Position numbers and translations under genes: made by a program
Source of the DNA: Myxococcus xanthus
Lineage (GTDB): Bacteria; Myxococcota; Myxococcia; Myxococcales; Myxococcaceae
NCBI RefSeq assembly: GCF_006402735.1
Contig: NZ_CP017174.1
Location: 124,001-188,000, forward strand
Direction: 5' to 3'
DNA: 64,000 bases
The notes under the pieces: generated by a model
Database searches by the model: none
Told to the model about the DNA's origin: nothing
Seen by the model: only the letters and a program-made list of their open reading frames with translations
Shown here: piece after piece, positions 29,018-38,391 of the stretch
Numbering within the stretch: the stretch's first letter is position 1
How the letters are laid out: each line of letters begins with the position of its first letter

Positions 29018-30871
29018 TTACACCAATGCCGAGGCCGCGTCGATGTAGCCGTCAGCCGCCAACTTCTCCAGGCGCGCGAAGTACGCTCCGCGCGCTTCCG
29101 CATCCGAGTCGAACCAGAGCCGCTGGTGACGCGGCGTGCCCGTGCGCGGGCCCCACTCCACCGCCACCACCTGACCATCCAGGGAAACCCGGTACACCGT
29201 CTCCAGTCCGCTCTCCGCGTCGCGTCGCACGTAGGAACGCGTCTCCGCGCGGATGAGCTTGCGGCCCTCGGGCGTCTGCCGCAGCGCCTCTTCCTCCGCG
29301 CGGCGGCGCGCGTAGGCCAGCCGCAGCGCCAGCAGGTGCTCGCAGGGGCCTTCCCGCAGACCGGAGCGCCGGTGGTGCGGGCACCCGCAGCTGGCGTCCT
29401 TCACGCGGCCTTCCAAGTCCAACGTGAAGCTGGGGAAGAAGCTGCGCAGGGCCTCGCGGTCCACCACCTCGCCGTGGATGCGGATGCCCTCGCCCACCAC
29501 GTCGTGCACCTTGGTCAGCTTCACCTCGCCCGCGCCCGGAGCGCCGTCGCCACCCAGCAGGCGGTGCGCTCGCGCTTCCAGCTCGTTGCCGTAGCGGATG
29601 ACGGCGGCGTCCACCGGCGTGGGCATCAGCTCGCGCGGACGGTACTGGCCGCGCGCCACATCGAAGAGGATGCGCCCGCGCAGGCACTCCAGCTGGAGCG
29701 CCGCGCGCACGGACTCCTTGGGCGCGCCGGCGCTGGCGGCGAGCGTGTCGAAGGGCAGGGGGCCTTCGGTCCGCAGCCGGTTGCGAAGCTGCTCCGCCAA
29801 TCCGTCCGGCACCGCGCGGGGCATCAGCACGTCGAAGGCCGCGGCGGAGGACCAGCCGCTCTCCGTCCATCCCGTGAGGCCCAGCGTGAGCGTGGCCGCG
29901 CCCATGTCGATGACCCAGAACACCGGCAGGCCGGGGCCCATCAGCTGTACTCGCACGGACTTCGCGTGGGGCAGCAGGCGCGCGAGCGCGGCCAGCCGCT
30001 GACGGCCGAAGGTGCGCACCACCGCGGGCGCGGTGCCGTTGTACGTGCTGCCGTGGCACTCCAGCACCAGCTCCCACGGCTCCAGCACCAGCCGGGGCGG
30101 GGCGCCGGGCACCAGCTCGAAGCGCAGCGCGCGGGGGGCCTTCTTCGCCTTGCGAGCGCGCAGGGCGAAGAGGAGGTTGTAGAGGTCGATGGGCGCCAGC
30201 TCGCAGGTGCTCGCGGGCAGCGTGGCGGCGGACTGCACCTGGAGGAAGCCGCGCAGCCAGGCGTGGGGCACCTCCACGTTGCGCGGAGCGCGGGCCGGCT
30301 GCGAGGCCGGCGTGGCCAGCGCGACGTGCGCCTCCAGGGAGACGGGCACGTAGGTGCGCAGCCGGTCCACGCGGGCGGGCAGCTCCGGTGGCACGTCCAG
30401 GAAGGTGGAGCCGTGCGCGGCCTCGCGGCCCTCGAAGAGGCGGTTGTCGAAGGACAGCCGGGCGTAGGCGCTCTCGTCGCGGGAGAAGACCTCCAGGGAC
30501 ACGCTGTCCGGGTCCACCGTGAGCACGGGGTCCAGCACCGCGTCCTGCTTCTTCTCTCCGTCCAGCGCGTTGTCCAGGAACGCCTTCTGCGCCTCCCAGA
30601 TGAGCGCGCTGGCCCGCTTGCCCTGCTTCATCAGGTAGGCGAGGTACGCGGTGCGGTCCTTGCCCCGGTAGCGCAGGTCGCTGGCGAGGATGCCGAAGGT
30701 GGCGGCCAGCGCGTCGCGGAAGAGGGCGGCGTCGGTGACGCGGCCGCTCACGCCCACGGTGCCGCGCGAGCCCTCCAGGGCCAGGCGGACGCGGGAGCCG
30801 TCCGTGCCGGACTCGACGTCGCTCGCGGTGGCGTAGCGCAGCTCGACGGGGTGTCGGGTGGCGGTCGTCAC
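29018..30871 (-). CDS. SWIM zinc-finger protein with winged-helix-like segment and WGR-like C terminus
   Basis: 617 residues. A winged-helix-like stretch (about 365-425, with LRTEGPLPFDTLAASAGAP) precedes a SWIM zinc finger with ligands Cys495, Cys497, Cys510 and His512 (CGCP...GPCEHL). The last 75 residues look like a WGR domain, with YRVSLDGQVVAVEWG at about 559-573 and a closing AADGYIDA; the usual WGR is WGP here. SWIM and WGR domains bind nucleic acids or proteins. The start overlaps the stop of the giant WD40-HEAT gene by 4 bp, so the pair is co-translated. Downstream lies the retron RNA and RT. A role as retron effector or sensor is inference from context. Confidence 0.88.
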   Translation of the reverse strand: MTTATRHPVELRYATASDVESGTDGSRVRLALEGSRGTVGVSGRVTDAALFRDALAATFGILASDLRYRGKDRTAYLAYLMKQGKRASALIWEAQKAFLDNALDGEKKQDAVLDPVLTVDPDSVSLEVFSRDESAYARLSFDNRLFEGREAAHGSTFLDVPPELPARVDRLRTYVPVSLEAHVALATPASQPARAPRNVEVPHAWLRGFLQVQSAATLPASTCELAPIDLYNLLFALRARKAKKAPRALRFELVPGAPPRLVLEPWELVLECHGSTYNGTAPAVVRTFGRQRLAALARLLPHAKSVRVQLMGPGLPVFWVIDMGAATLTLGLTGWTESGWSSAAAFDVLMPRAVPDGLAEQLRNRLRTEGPLPFDTLAASAGAPKESVRAALQLECLRGRILFDVARGQYRPRELMPTPVDAAVIRYGNELEARAHRLLGGDGAPGAGEVKLTKVHDVVGEGIRIHGEVVDREALRSFFPSFTLDLEGRVKDASCGCPHHRRSGLREGPCEHLLALRLAYARRRAEEEALRQTPEGRKLIRAETRSYVRRDAESGLETVYRVSLDGQVVAVEWGPRTGTPRHQRLWFDSDAEARGAYFARLEKLAADGYIDAASALV

Positions 30872-33800
30872 GACGGGTTACCTTCCTTCCGGTTCCGGGC
30901 GCGCTCAGCGGCGCGGCGTGCTCGTTTATGGGCGCGCCAGGCGGCCTTGCGCAGCTCCACGGTTTGCGACTTGTCGAAGGCGGCCTCGTGCAGCAGCTTC
31001 GCCGCGTCGTCTCCGCCCAGGCGGCCCAGCGCGGCCCACGCGTCCTGCCGCGTCTCCGGCTTCGCGTCGGTGGCCAGTGACTTCAGGGGCTCCAGCGCGT
31101 GGGCACCCAGCAGCGTTGGCACCGACAGCCGGCGACCCTCGGAGGTGGCCAGCAGCTCCCGCGTCGTCCGGGCACCCATGGGGCCGAAGGCCACCGCGTC
31201 GAAGGGCTTCACTTCCAGGGCCCATGCGGTGGCGCGCTCGGGGGCGAGCTTCGCCAGCGCATCCGCCGCCGCCGCCCGCACCCGCGCGTCCGGGTCCACC
31301 AGCGACTTGCGCAGCGTGTCCGCCGCGGCGGCGCGCTCCTTCTCGTTCGTCAGCACGGCCGCCGGGGCCTGTCCGGTGAGCGTCAGCGTGCCCCCCGGCG
31401 TACCCAGCCTGCCCAGGGCGCGCGCGGCCTCCTGGCGCACGGTGCCCGGAGCCGCCGTCTCTCCACCCTGGAGGAGGGTGCGCGCGGAGTCGGCCATGCC
31501 CGCGGTGCCCAGACGGGAGCCCGCCCACAGCAGCCGCTCCCAGGCGCCTTCCAGCACGGCGCGCCTGGACGGCGCGGCGGAGGTCCAGTCCGTGGCCGTG
31601 CGGCGCTCGGCCGTCACCAGCGCGCGGGACAGCGCGGCCAGGTCCACCGTGCCGGGCTCGCGGGCCTCACCCGTCCAGGTACCCACCAGCAGCGCGGCCT
31701 CCTCGCGGGCCTCCGGCTTGTCGTGGCCCAGTAGCGCCACCACTTCCGGCAGGGGCAGGGCGCCCCGGCGTGCGAGCCCGCGCCGCAGGCGCAGGCGCAG
31801 CGTCACGTTGTCCAGCGTGGCCAGCCGGGGCACCAGCAGCGCCGGGTCGCCTTCGTTGGCCAGGTAGGCCGCGGCGGGCGCGGAGATGTCCGGGTAGCGG
31901 CTGGCCACCGCGTGGAACTCCACCCGCGTGCGCTCGGTGGGGAACAGCACGTCGAGCGCCTTGCGCGCCTCCTTGCGCAGGTCCTGCTGGGGCGCGTCCA
32001 GCGCGGCGGCCAGGGCCGTCTCCGCGGCGGTGTCCTTGAGCTTCCCCAGCTCCTGGGCCGCGGTCAGCTGCACCGGCAGCGCCGTGCTCGTGTCGCCGAG
32101 CAGCGCCTCGATTTTCACGCGGGCGCGCTCCCCGCCGATGGCGCGCAGGCCCTTCACGCCGGCCTGCTGCAGCTCCAGCGTGGCGCCCTCCACCGCGGCG
32201 GCCTCCACCTTCTCCTCGGCGCGGCGGCGCTCCTCGCCGTCCGGCAGCTTCGCGGCGAGCCGGCCCAGGCCCTCGATGGCGGCCGACACCATGCTCGGCT
32301 CCACGGGCGCTTCCGCCGTGCCGCCCGCGGCCACCGTCTCCAACTCGGCCAGGGCGCGCGCGTCACCCAGCGTGCCCAGGGCCAGCAGGGCCCGCTCGCG
32401 CTGGCCGTCCTCGCCCGCGCGGGCGTACAGCATCAGGGGCCGCAGCGCGCTGGCGCCGCCCTTGAAGGCCACGCCTTCCGCGGCCGGCAGCATCAGGTCG
32501 CGCGAGCCGCCGCGCAGCACCGCCTCCAGCGGCTCCGCCGGGGCGCCGTGCTCGATGACGCGCTTCGCGTAGGCCTCCACGGCCGCGCCGCTCACGGCGG
32601 GGAAGCGGTCCGTGAAGAGGCTGACCAGCAGCTCCGACTGGCCGGCCTCCGCGCCGTGCTCCAGGTGCCGCAGGGCCTCCAGCCGCACGGCGACGTCGAA
32701 GCTCTTCACGGCCTGCCGCAGGAACGACACGGCCAGCTTCATGTCGCGCTTCTTCACGTCGCTGCCGGCCACCGTCATGGCCGCGGTGACACACTCGCTG
32801 CGAATGACGCCCTCTGCGTCCGTCTGGCACTGGCGGGCCAGCACCTCCAGCGCCTCGGGCCGGCGCGTGTTGCCCAGGGCCGTCACCAGCCGCTTGCGCT
32901 CATGGGAGTCCTGGGCCGCGGGCAGCCGGGCGGCCAGCGCGGCCACCGCGGCGGGCGTGGCCAGCCGGGCCAGGGCCTCCGTGGCGCGCTTCGCGGCGCT
33001 CGCGTTCTCCGCGCGCAGGAAGGTGGCGAGCACCTCCACCGCGCGGTCATCGCCACGCCACGCCAGCAGCTCCGAGGCGCGCAGACGCAGGTCCTCGTGC
33101 TCGCTGGCCATGGCGCGTCCCAGCGCCTCGGTGACGCGCGAGTCGTTGGCGCCCGCCAGCCGCTCGATGACGCCCACGCGCAGGTCGGCGTGCTCGCTGC
33201 CCAGCGCGGCCAGCAGCGGCTCCAGGCTGCCGGGCGGGCTGAGCTTCTCCAGCAGCTCGAAGGCGTAGCGGCGCACGTCCGTCAGCGGCGAGTTCAGCGC
33301 GGCGGTGATGCGCGGCTTCGCGGCGTCACCCCGCGTGGCCAGCTCATCCAGCGCCGCACGCGCCACGTCCGGCGCCAGCGAGGCCAGGGCCAGCGCCAGC
33401 GGCTCATCGCTTCCGGCGGGGAAGAGCTCCTTCAGCCCGGCCAGCGCGGCCTTGCGCACCAGTTGGTGAGGGTCTTCCAGGGCGCGCAGCAGGGCGGCCA
33501 CGGCGGCGGGCGTGCCGGCGAAGCCCTCCTGCGTGAGCTTCACCACGCGGTCCACCGCGTCGCGACGCACGCGGTGGCTCTCATCGTCGCCCGTGGACAC
33601 CTGCCGCAGCAGGCCGACGTAGGCACCGAAGGCCAGCCGGCGCAGGTGCTGCCGCTCGGCCTGGGCAGAGGCCTCGGGCGAGGCCGCGGGGGCATCCGTC
33701 TTCACGGCGGAGAAGATGCGCCGCAGCCAGTTCTTCGCGGGCGTGGCCTGCACAGGCGAACTGGTGGGCGCCGTCTCCGGCTTCCAGGGCGCATCCAGCG

Positions 33801-36800
33801 TGCTCGGCCGCGCCACCTTCTTGGCGTGGCGGAAGTACTCCAGCGGCTTGTCGCGCAGCAGCAGCACCTGGGCCGCCGCGTAGCGCTGCTCGGGCTGGAG
33901 GCTGGACAGGGCCTCCGCGAGCCCGACGACGTACTTCACGCGCTCCTCTTCGGCCGGCCAGTCCTTCATGTCGGCCACCTTCTCCGGCCGAGGCGGCAGC
34001 AGGGCTTCCACCAACTGGGCACGCGCCGCGTCCGGCTCCGTGCGCAGCTCCAGCGCGCGGGCGGCCGCGTAGCGGACCTCCGGCCTGCCACTGGAGAGGG
34101 CGCTGGTGAGCAGGTCGGGCGGTTCGCCCCGGCGGCTGGCGCGCAAATCACGGGCGAGGACGATGGCGAACACCATCTCCTGCACCTCGCGGGCGCGGTC
34201 CTCCAGGCCGTGCAGCAGGCCGCCGTCGCCCTCCGGGCCCAGGGCCGCGAAGGAGAGGATGGCGCCCAGCCGGATGGGGAGGTGGTCGTGGCGCAGGTTG
34301 CCGGTGAGCACCGGCAGGGCGCGCACGTCACCCAGGCGGGACAGGCCGTCCGCGGCCCAGGAGCGCACCGCCACGTTGGCGTGGCTCAGCGCGTCCAGCA
34401 GGAAGCCTTCGTCGCCCCGGCGAGCGGCGGTGGCGAGCCCGCGGCCGCCCTGCTCCTGGAGGTCGCCCAGCTCGTGCGGCAGCAGCACGGTGGCGAAGAA
34501 GGTCAGCAGGCGCCGCGAGCCCAATGACGCCAGGGCCCGCGCGGCGCGGATGCGCAGCGGCACCAGGAAGGCTGGAGGGTAGAGCCGCTCCAGGTCCTTG
34601 TCGGTGATGAACGCGCGCATCGGCTCGATGATGTCTTCGGCGCCACGCGGAGCCAGCAGCTCCACCGCGCGCACGCGCACCGGCAGCGGCGCCGCGGAGA
34701 GCCCGGCCAGCAGGGGCCCGTTCTCGTTGGGCACCAGCTTGTCCAGCGCCTCCAGCGCGGCCACGGCGACGGGGACTTCCTCGTCCTGGACGCGCTTGAG
34801 CAGCGGCGAGCGCAGGGGCTCGATGGGGGCGTGGATGGCGCCCTTCGCGGCGTGCTCCCGCAGCGGCGCGTGCGTGGTGGCCAGCGCCGCGAGGTGGGCC
34901 TCCGCGTGCTCCTTGCCCACGTGCTTCACCCACGCGTCATACGCGGCGGTGGCCACGCTGGTGTCGCGGTCCTCCACGGCCTTCTTCAGCCGCTCCAGCG
35001 CCCAGCCCTCGGCGGCGCGCTGTGCCAGCACCTCCACCGCCCGGTGGCGCAGGTCGGGGAAGCGGCCCACCAGCGCGCGGTCCAGCGCCTTCTCCGGCGC
35101 CTTCTCGTTCCAGGCCCACAGCGTGCGGAAGGCCTCGCCGCGCACCTTGCTGGATTCGTCCTCCAGCGCGTCGCCCAGCAGCGGCTCCGCGCCCGGCGTC
35201 GCCGCGCCCAGCTTCACCAGCCGGTCCAGGCCGCGCACGCGCACGTCCTCGTGGCCCGAGCGAAGGGCGGCCTCCGCCGACGCCAGCGGCGCGTCCGCGT
35301 CCAGCGCCACCACCGCGTCCAGCGCGGCGGCACGCACGTCCGCGTTCTCGTCGTCCAGCATCCACACCAGCCGCTCGCGAGCGCGCGCGTCCTGGAGTGC
35401 CTGGAGGGAGGAGGCAGCCACCCGGCGGATGGCGGCGTCCGGCTCGCGGGAGAGCTGGAGCAGCGCGCCCAGCGCCCGTGCGTCGCCCAACTGCGCCATG
35501 CCGCGAGCGCCGCGCACGGCCGTGTCCGGCGTGCGGCAGGCCATGGCGGCCAGCAGCGGCTCCAGGTCGCTCTCGGTGATGGCCGCGCCCGTGGTGCCCT
35601 GCGCGGGCATCGCATCGCGTCCGGCCTGGAGCTCCGCGTCGGTGATGGGCGGATTGCCCGCGACGCCCTGCGCACGGCGCGCGCGCTGGACCAGCCAGCG
35701 GGAGACTTCCTTGGTGCCCCGGCCGAAGTCCTCGTCACGCGACTCCAGCGCGTGGGACAGCGCCCGGCGCTCCATGACGCGCACGGTGAAGGCCGCGCGG
35801 CGAACGCCGGGGTCCGCGTCATCCAACGCGCGGGCCACCAGGGCCTGCAGCTGCGCGTGGCCGAGCAGCCCGCCCGCCGCGGCGCGGATGAGCACCTCCA
35901 CCTTGAGCAGGGAGGGGCCGCGCTCGAAGGCGGTGCGCAGCGGCTCGGCGCCGTCGCCCGGCACCACCTGGGTGAGCGCGTCCAGCGCGGCCAGTCCGAC
36001 CGTGCCCTGGTTGTCCGCGAGCTGGCCGGCGATGAGGCCCGGCACCAGCGGGGACGTGCCTCCCAGCTTCGCCAGCAGCTCCAGGCCCAGCACGCGCACT
36101 TCCGGGTGCTGCGAGCCCAGCGCCGCGCGCGGCGCGGACAGCGGGGCCTCAGGCTCCAGCGCGACGAGCGCGTCCAGCGCGGCCTTGCGCACCATCGGAT
36201 GCGAGTCGTCCAGCCGCTCGCGCAGCTTGGGGCGCGCGGCGGTGCGGCCCTTGTCCGCCAGCTCGCGCACGGCGAGCCGCCGGACCTCCGCGTCCTTTTC
36301 TGAGGACAGCACCTGGAAGAGGAAGTCCAGCGCCTCCGTCTCCTCCAGCGCGGCGGCCTCGCGCACCGCGGCTTCGCGGCGGGGACGGCCGGCCTTGAGT
36401 GACTCCGTCAGCAGGTCGATGCCGTGCTGGGACGTGTCGTGGTCGCCCGCGGGCGAGCCGTCCACCGCGAGGCCGAAGCGGTGCGTGCGGCGGTCATCCC
36501 CGCCCGTGAAGACGGAGCCCAGGGACGTCTTCGCCAGCCGCGGATTGGCCGGCGGCGCGAAGGCGAGCGCCTGCACGGGCTTGCCCCCCGCGTCGAGCGA
36601 GCGCGGCTTGCGGCGAACGTCCAGGCGCCAGACCTTGACCTGGCCGTCGCTGCCCGAGGACCACACGCGGTCGCCGGGCTCTTCCTCCCCCGGCTTGGCG
36701 GTGGCCGTGGGCGGGAAGAGCAGGGCGAGCACCGGGCCGGCATGGCCGGTGTCCTTCTCGCCGCGGACCTCGAACTCCACCGCGCCCACGAGGTACCAGA

Positions 36801-37407
36801 TGCGCAGCTTGCCGTCGTCACCGGCGGACACCAGCCGGCCGTCGCGCGGCGTGAAGGCGAGCGCGCGCACGGCGCCTTCGTGGCCGGCCATGTCGCGCTG
36901 CGCGCCGGTGGCCACGGTGAAGACGCGCACCACGCCGTCGTCACCCGCGCCCGCCGCGTAGGTGCCGGAGGGGTCTACGGCCACCGCGCGCAGGGGCTGG
37001 GTGGACGCCTTCCACTCGTGCATCTTGCGCGTGGACTCCCAGTCCCAGGCGCGCACGACGCCGTCCGCGCCCGCGCTGAAGAGGAGCGTGCCATCCGCGC
37101 TGGAGGCCAGCGCCGTGACGCCGCCGGGGTGCACGTCATTGAGCTGGAACTGCACCTGCCCCTCGGACAGCGTGCCGATGCGCACCGTGCCATCCGCGCC
37201 GGCCGCGGCCCACTGTCCACCGGACAGGGCGAGCGCGTTCACCGCGGAGGGCAGCTCCGTGCTCCACAGCACCTTGTTGGTGCCCGGCTCGAACGCGGTG
37301 AGGCGGCTGGCGGTGGATGCGCGAGCGCCGCCCACCAGCAGCAGGCGCGCATTGGCCGCGAGTGCGCGGACCTTCTCGATGTTGCCGATGGCGAGTACGG
37401 GCATCAC
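30868..37407 (-). CDS. Giant WD40-HEAT repeat protein
   Basis: 2179 residues without signal peptide or membrane segment. Residues about 1-340 are WD40 repeats, for example GHEGAVRALAFTPRDGRLVSAGDDGKLRIW, spread over a beta-propeller. From about 345 to the end the protein is a long series of HEAT/ARM-type helical repeats, seen as recurrent DxxVRRAALDALVAL-like units of 30-40 residues, interrupted by a flexible linker near 1200-1250. Such proteins are scaffolds for protein or nucleic-acid partners. It overlaps the SWIM gene by 4 bp and follows the JmjC gene by 81 bp. The start may be either of two adjacent Met codons. Strong coding bias throughout argues against decay. Confidence 0.92.
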   Translation of the reverse strand: MMPVLAIGNIEKVRALAANARLLLVGGARASTASRLTAFEPGTNKVLWSTELPSAVNALALSGGQWAAAGADGTVRIGTLSEGQVQFQLNDVHPGGVTALASSADGTLLFSAGADGVVRAWDWESTRKMHEWKASTQPLRAVAVDPSGTYAAGAGDDGVVRVFTVATGAQRDMAGHEGAVRALAFTPRDGRLVSAGDDGKLRIWYLVGAVEFEVRGEKDTGHAGPVLALLFPPTATAKPGEEEPGDRVWSSGSDGQVKVWRLDVRRKPRSLDAGGKPVQALAFAPPANPRLAKTSLGSVFTGGDDRRTHRFGLAVDGSPAGDHDTSQHGIDLLTESLKAGRPRREAAVREAAALEETEALDFLFQVLSSEKDAEVRRLAVRELADKGRTAARPKLRERLDDSHPMVRKAALDALVALEPEAPLSAPRAALGSQHPEVRVLGLELLAKLGGTSPLVPGLIAGQLADNQGTVGLAALDALTQVVPGDGAEPLRTAFERGPSLLKVEVLIRAAAGGLLGHAQLQALVARALDDADPGVRRAAFTVRVMERRALSHALESRDEDFGRGTKEVSRWLVQRARRAQGVAGNPPITDAELQAGRDAMPAQGTTGAAITESDLEPLLAAMACRTPDTAVRGARGMAQLGDARALGALLQLSREPDAAIRRVAASSLQALQDARARERLVWMLDDENADVRAAALDAVVALDADAPLASAEAALRSGHEDVRVRGLDRLVKLGAATPGAEPLLGDALEDESSKVRGEAFRTLWAWNEKAPEKALDRALVGRFPDLRHRAVEVLAQRAAEGWALERLKKAVEDRDTSVATAAYDAWVKHVGKEHAEAHLAALATTHAPLREHAAKGAIHAPIEPLRSPLLKRVQDEEVPVAVAALEALDKLVPNENGPLLAGLSAAPLPVRVRAVELLAPRGAEDIIEPMRAFITDKDLERLYPPAFLVPLRIRAARALASLGSRRLLTFFATVLLPHELGDLQEQGGRGLATAARRGDEGFLLDALSHANVAVRSWAADGLSRLGDVRALPVLTGNLRHDHLPIRLGAILSFAALGPEGDGGLLHGLEDRAREVQEMVFAIVLARDLRASRRGEPPDLLTSALSSGRPEVRYAAARALELRTEPDAARAQLVEALLPPRPEKVADMKDWPAEEERVKYVVGLAEALSSLQPEQRYAAAQVLLLRDKPLEYFRHAKKVARPSTLDAPWKPETAPTSSPVQATPAKNWLRRIFSAVKTDAPAASPEASAQAERQHLRRLAFGAYVGLLRQVSTGDDESHRVRRDAVDRVVKLTQEGFAGTPAAVAALLRALEDPHQLVRKAALAGLKELFPAGSDEPLALALASLAPDVARAALDELATRGDAAKPRITAALNSPLTDVRRYAFELLEKLSPPGSLEPLLAALGSEHADLRVGVIERLAGANDSRVTEALGRAMASEHEDLRLRASELLAWRGDDRAVEVLATFLRAENASAAKRATEALARLATPAAVAALAARLPAAQDSHERKRLVTALGNTRRPEALEVLARQCQTDAEGVIRSECVTAAMTVAGSDVKKRDMKLAVSFLRQAVKSFDVAVRLEALRHLEHGAEAGQSELLVSLFTDRFPAVSGAAVEAYAKRVIEHGAPAEPLEAVLRGGSRDLMLPAAEGVAFKGGASALRPLMLYARAGEDGQRERALLALGTLGDARALAELETVAAGGTAEAPVEPSMVSAAIEGLGRLAAKLPDGEERRRAEEKVEAAAVEGATLELQQAGVKGLRAIGGERARVKIEALLGDTSTALPVQLTAAQELGKLKDTAAETALAAALDAPQQDLRKEARKALDVLFPTERTRVEFHAVASRYPDISAPAAAYLANEGDPALLVPRLATLDNVTLRLRLRRGLARRGALPLPEVVALLGHDKPEAREEAALLVGTWTGEAREPGTVDLAALSRALVTAERRTATDWTSAAPSRRAVLEGAWERLLWAGSRLGTAGMADSARTLLQGGETAAPGTVRQEAARALGRLGTPGGTLTLTGQAPAAVLTNEKERAAAADTLRKSLVDPDARVRAAAADALAKLAPERATAWALEVKPFDAVAFGPMGARTTRELLATSEGRRLSVPTLLGAHALEPLKSLATDAKPETRQDAWAALGRLGGDDAAKLLHEAAFDKSQTVELRKAAWRAHKRARRAAERARNRKEGNPS

Positions 37408-37488
37408 GCTCCTCAGTGGCTGCTCTTCTTAGCACCAGCGCCCTCAATAGAAGAGCGCGCAGTGAAGGGGTTCACGGTGCCGCGCGCG

Positions 37489-38376
37489 TCAGCGCCCGTT
37501 GCCCCGGATTCCCGTGGAGCGCAGATAGAACCGGGCCGTCTGCGCGAGGAAGCGCAGGGGGTAGCCGGGGTCGGCGAGCTGGCGCTGGAGTTCACCGCCC
37601 AGCTCCGACAGCAACGTCCGCAGCAGCGCCAGTTTGCTCGGGTCGTCCAGCGTGGAGGCACGCCCCAGCGAGGGCATCCGCCGCCGCCACACAGGGCTGC
37701 TGGCCAGTGCGGCCCTCACCCCGTCGAGGAGGTCCAGGAGCGTGGGCGGCATCAGGCCGATGGAGATGGACAGCGCCTCCTCGGTTGCCTGCGCCATGTG
37801 CCAGTACCCGCCCGGGATGTAGATGAAGTCCCCGGCGCCCAGCGCGTGCGTCTCCACGGGTGTCTTCTCCTGCGCCGCCAGGGAGCCGCTGGGCACGGAC
37901 TCCGGCAGGGGCACGGGGTGGAGCGTGTTCTCCCTCAGCAGGTAGTCCTTGCGGCCCGCCGTCTGGAGGATGAACACCTCCTCCGGGTCGCAGTGCCAGC
38001 CGAAGCCGTGGTGCCCCGCGGGCGTGCAGTAGATGTGCAGGTTGATGCGGCCGTGCAGCTCCGCGCTGAAGGCGCGCGCCAGCTGGGCCAGGTCCGGGTG
38101 GTGCAGGTCCGGCTGCCGCAGCGCGAGCGTGTAGCCCTGCGCGAACAGCTCCCGCGCCGCCTTCGCCGTCGTGGGCCTGCCTCCCGGGTAGGGCACCCCC
38201 TGGCGCGCGAGCAGCACGTCGCAGGCCGTCTCCTCGACGAGGAAGTCGATGGTCTCCCACGTCCCCAGGCGCTGGAGGCGCTCCGCGGCGGAAGCGCCGG
38301 TGAAGGGACGCCGCTGGTAGTGCTCCTGGAGGAAGCGCTCCCGCGGAAAGCCATTCAGCAGTTCATCGAGCAGCAT
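37489..38376 (-). CDS. JmjC/cupin-fold Fe(II) 2-oxoglutarate oxygenase
   Basis: 295 residues. The iron triad is complete: His128 and Asp130 in GWHCDPEEVF and His193 in YIPGGYWHMA, on a double-stranded beta-helix. The C-terminal helical part resembles ribosomal oxygenases such as the YcfD/RoxA and MINA53 group, which hydroxylate ribosomal proteins, but it could act on another partner. It sits between two repeat-protein genes, 15 bp after one and 81 bp before the next, so it belongs to their operon. One idea is that it modifies a repeat protein in that operon; this is inference. Confidence 0.9.
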   Translation of the reverse strand: MLLDELLNGFPRERFLQEHYQRRPFTGASAAERLQRLGTWETIDFLVEETACDVLLARQGVPYPGGRPTTAKAARELFAQGYTLALRQPDLHHPDLAQLARAFSAELHGRINLHIYCTPAGHHGFGWHCDPEEVFILQTAGRKDYLLRENTLHPVPLPESVPSGSLAAQEKTPVETHALGAGDFIYIPGGYWHMAQATEEALSISIGLMPPTLLDLLDGVRAALASSPVWRRRMPSLGRASTLDDPSKLALLRTLLSELGGELQRQLADPGYPLRFLAQTARFYLRSTGIRGNGR

Positions 38377-38391
38377 GGGCGTTCAATCTGC

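Noticed and set aside
28991-31867. 958-codon plus-strand ORF over the SWIM gene
   Set aside because: Shadow frame; the SWIM ligands and WGR-like segment are on the minus strand.
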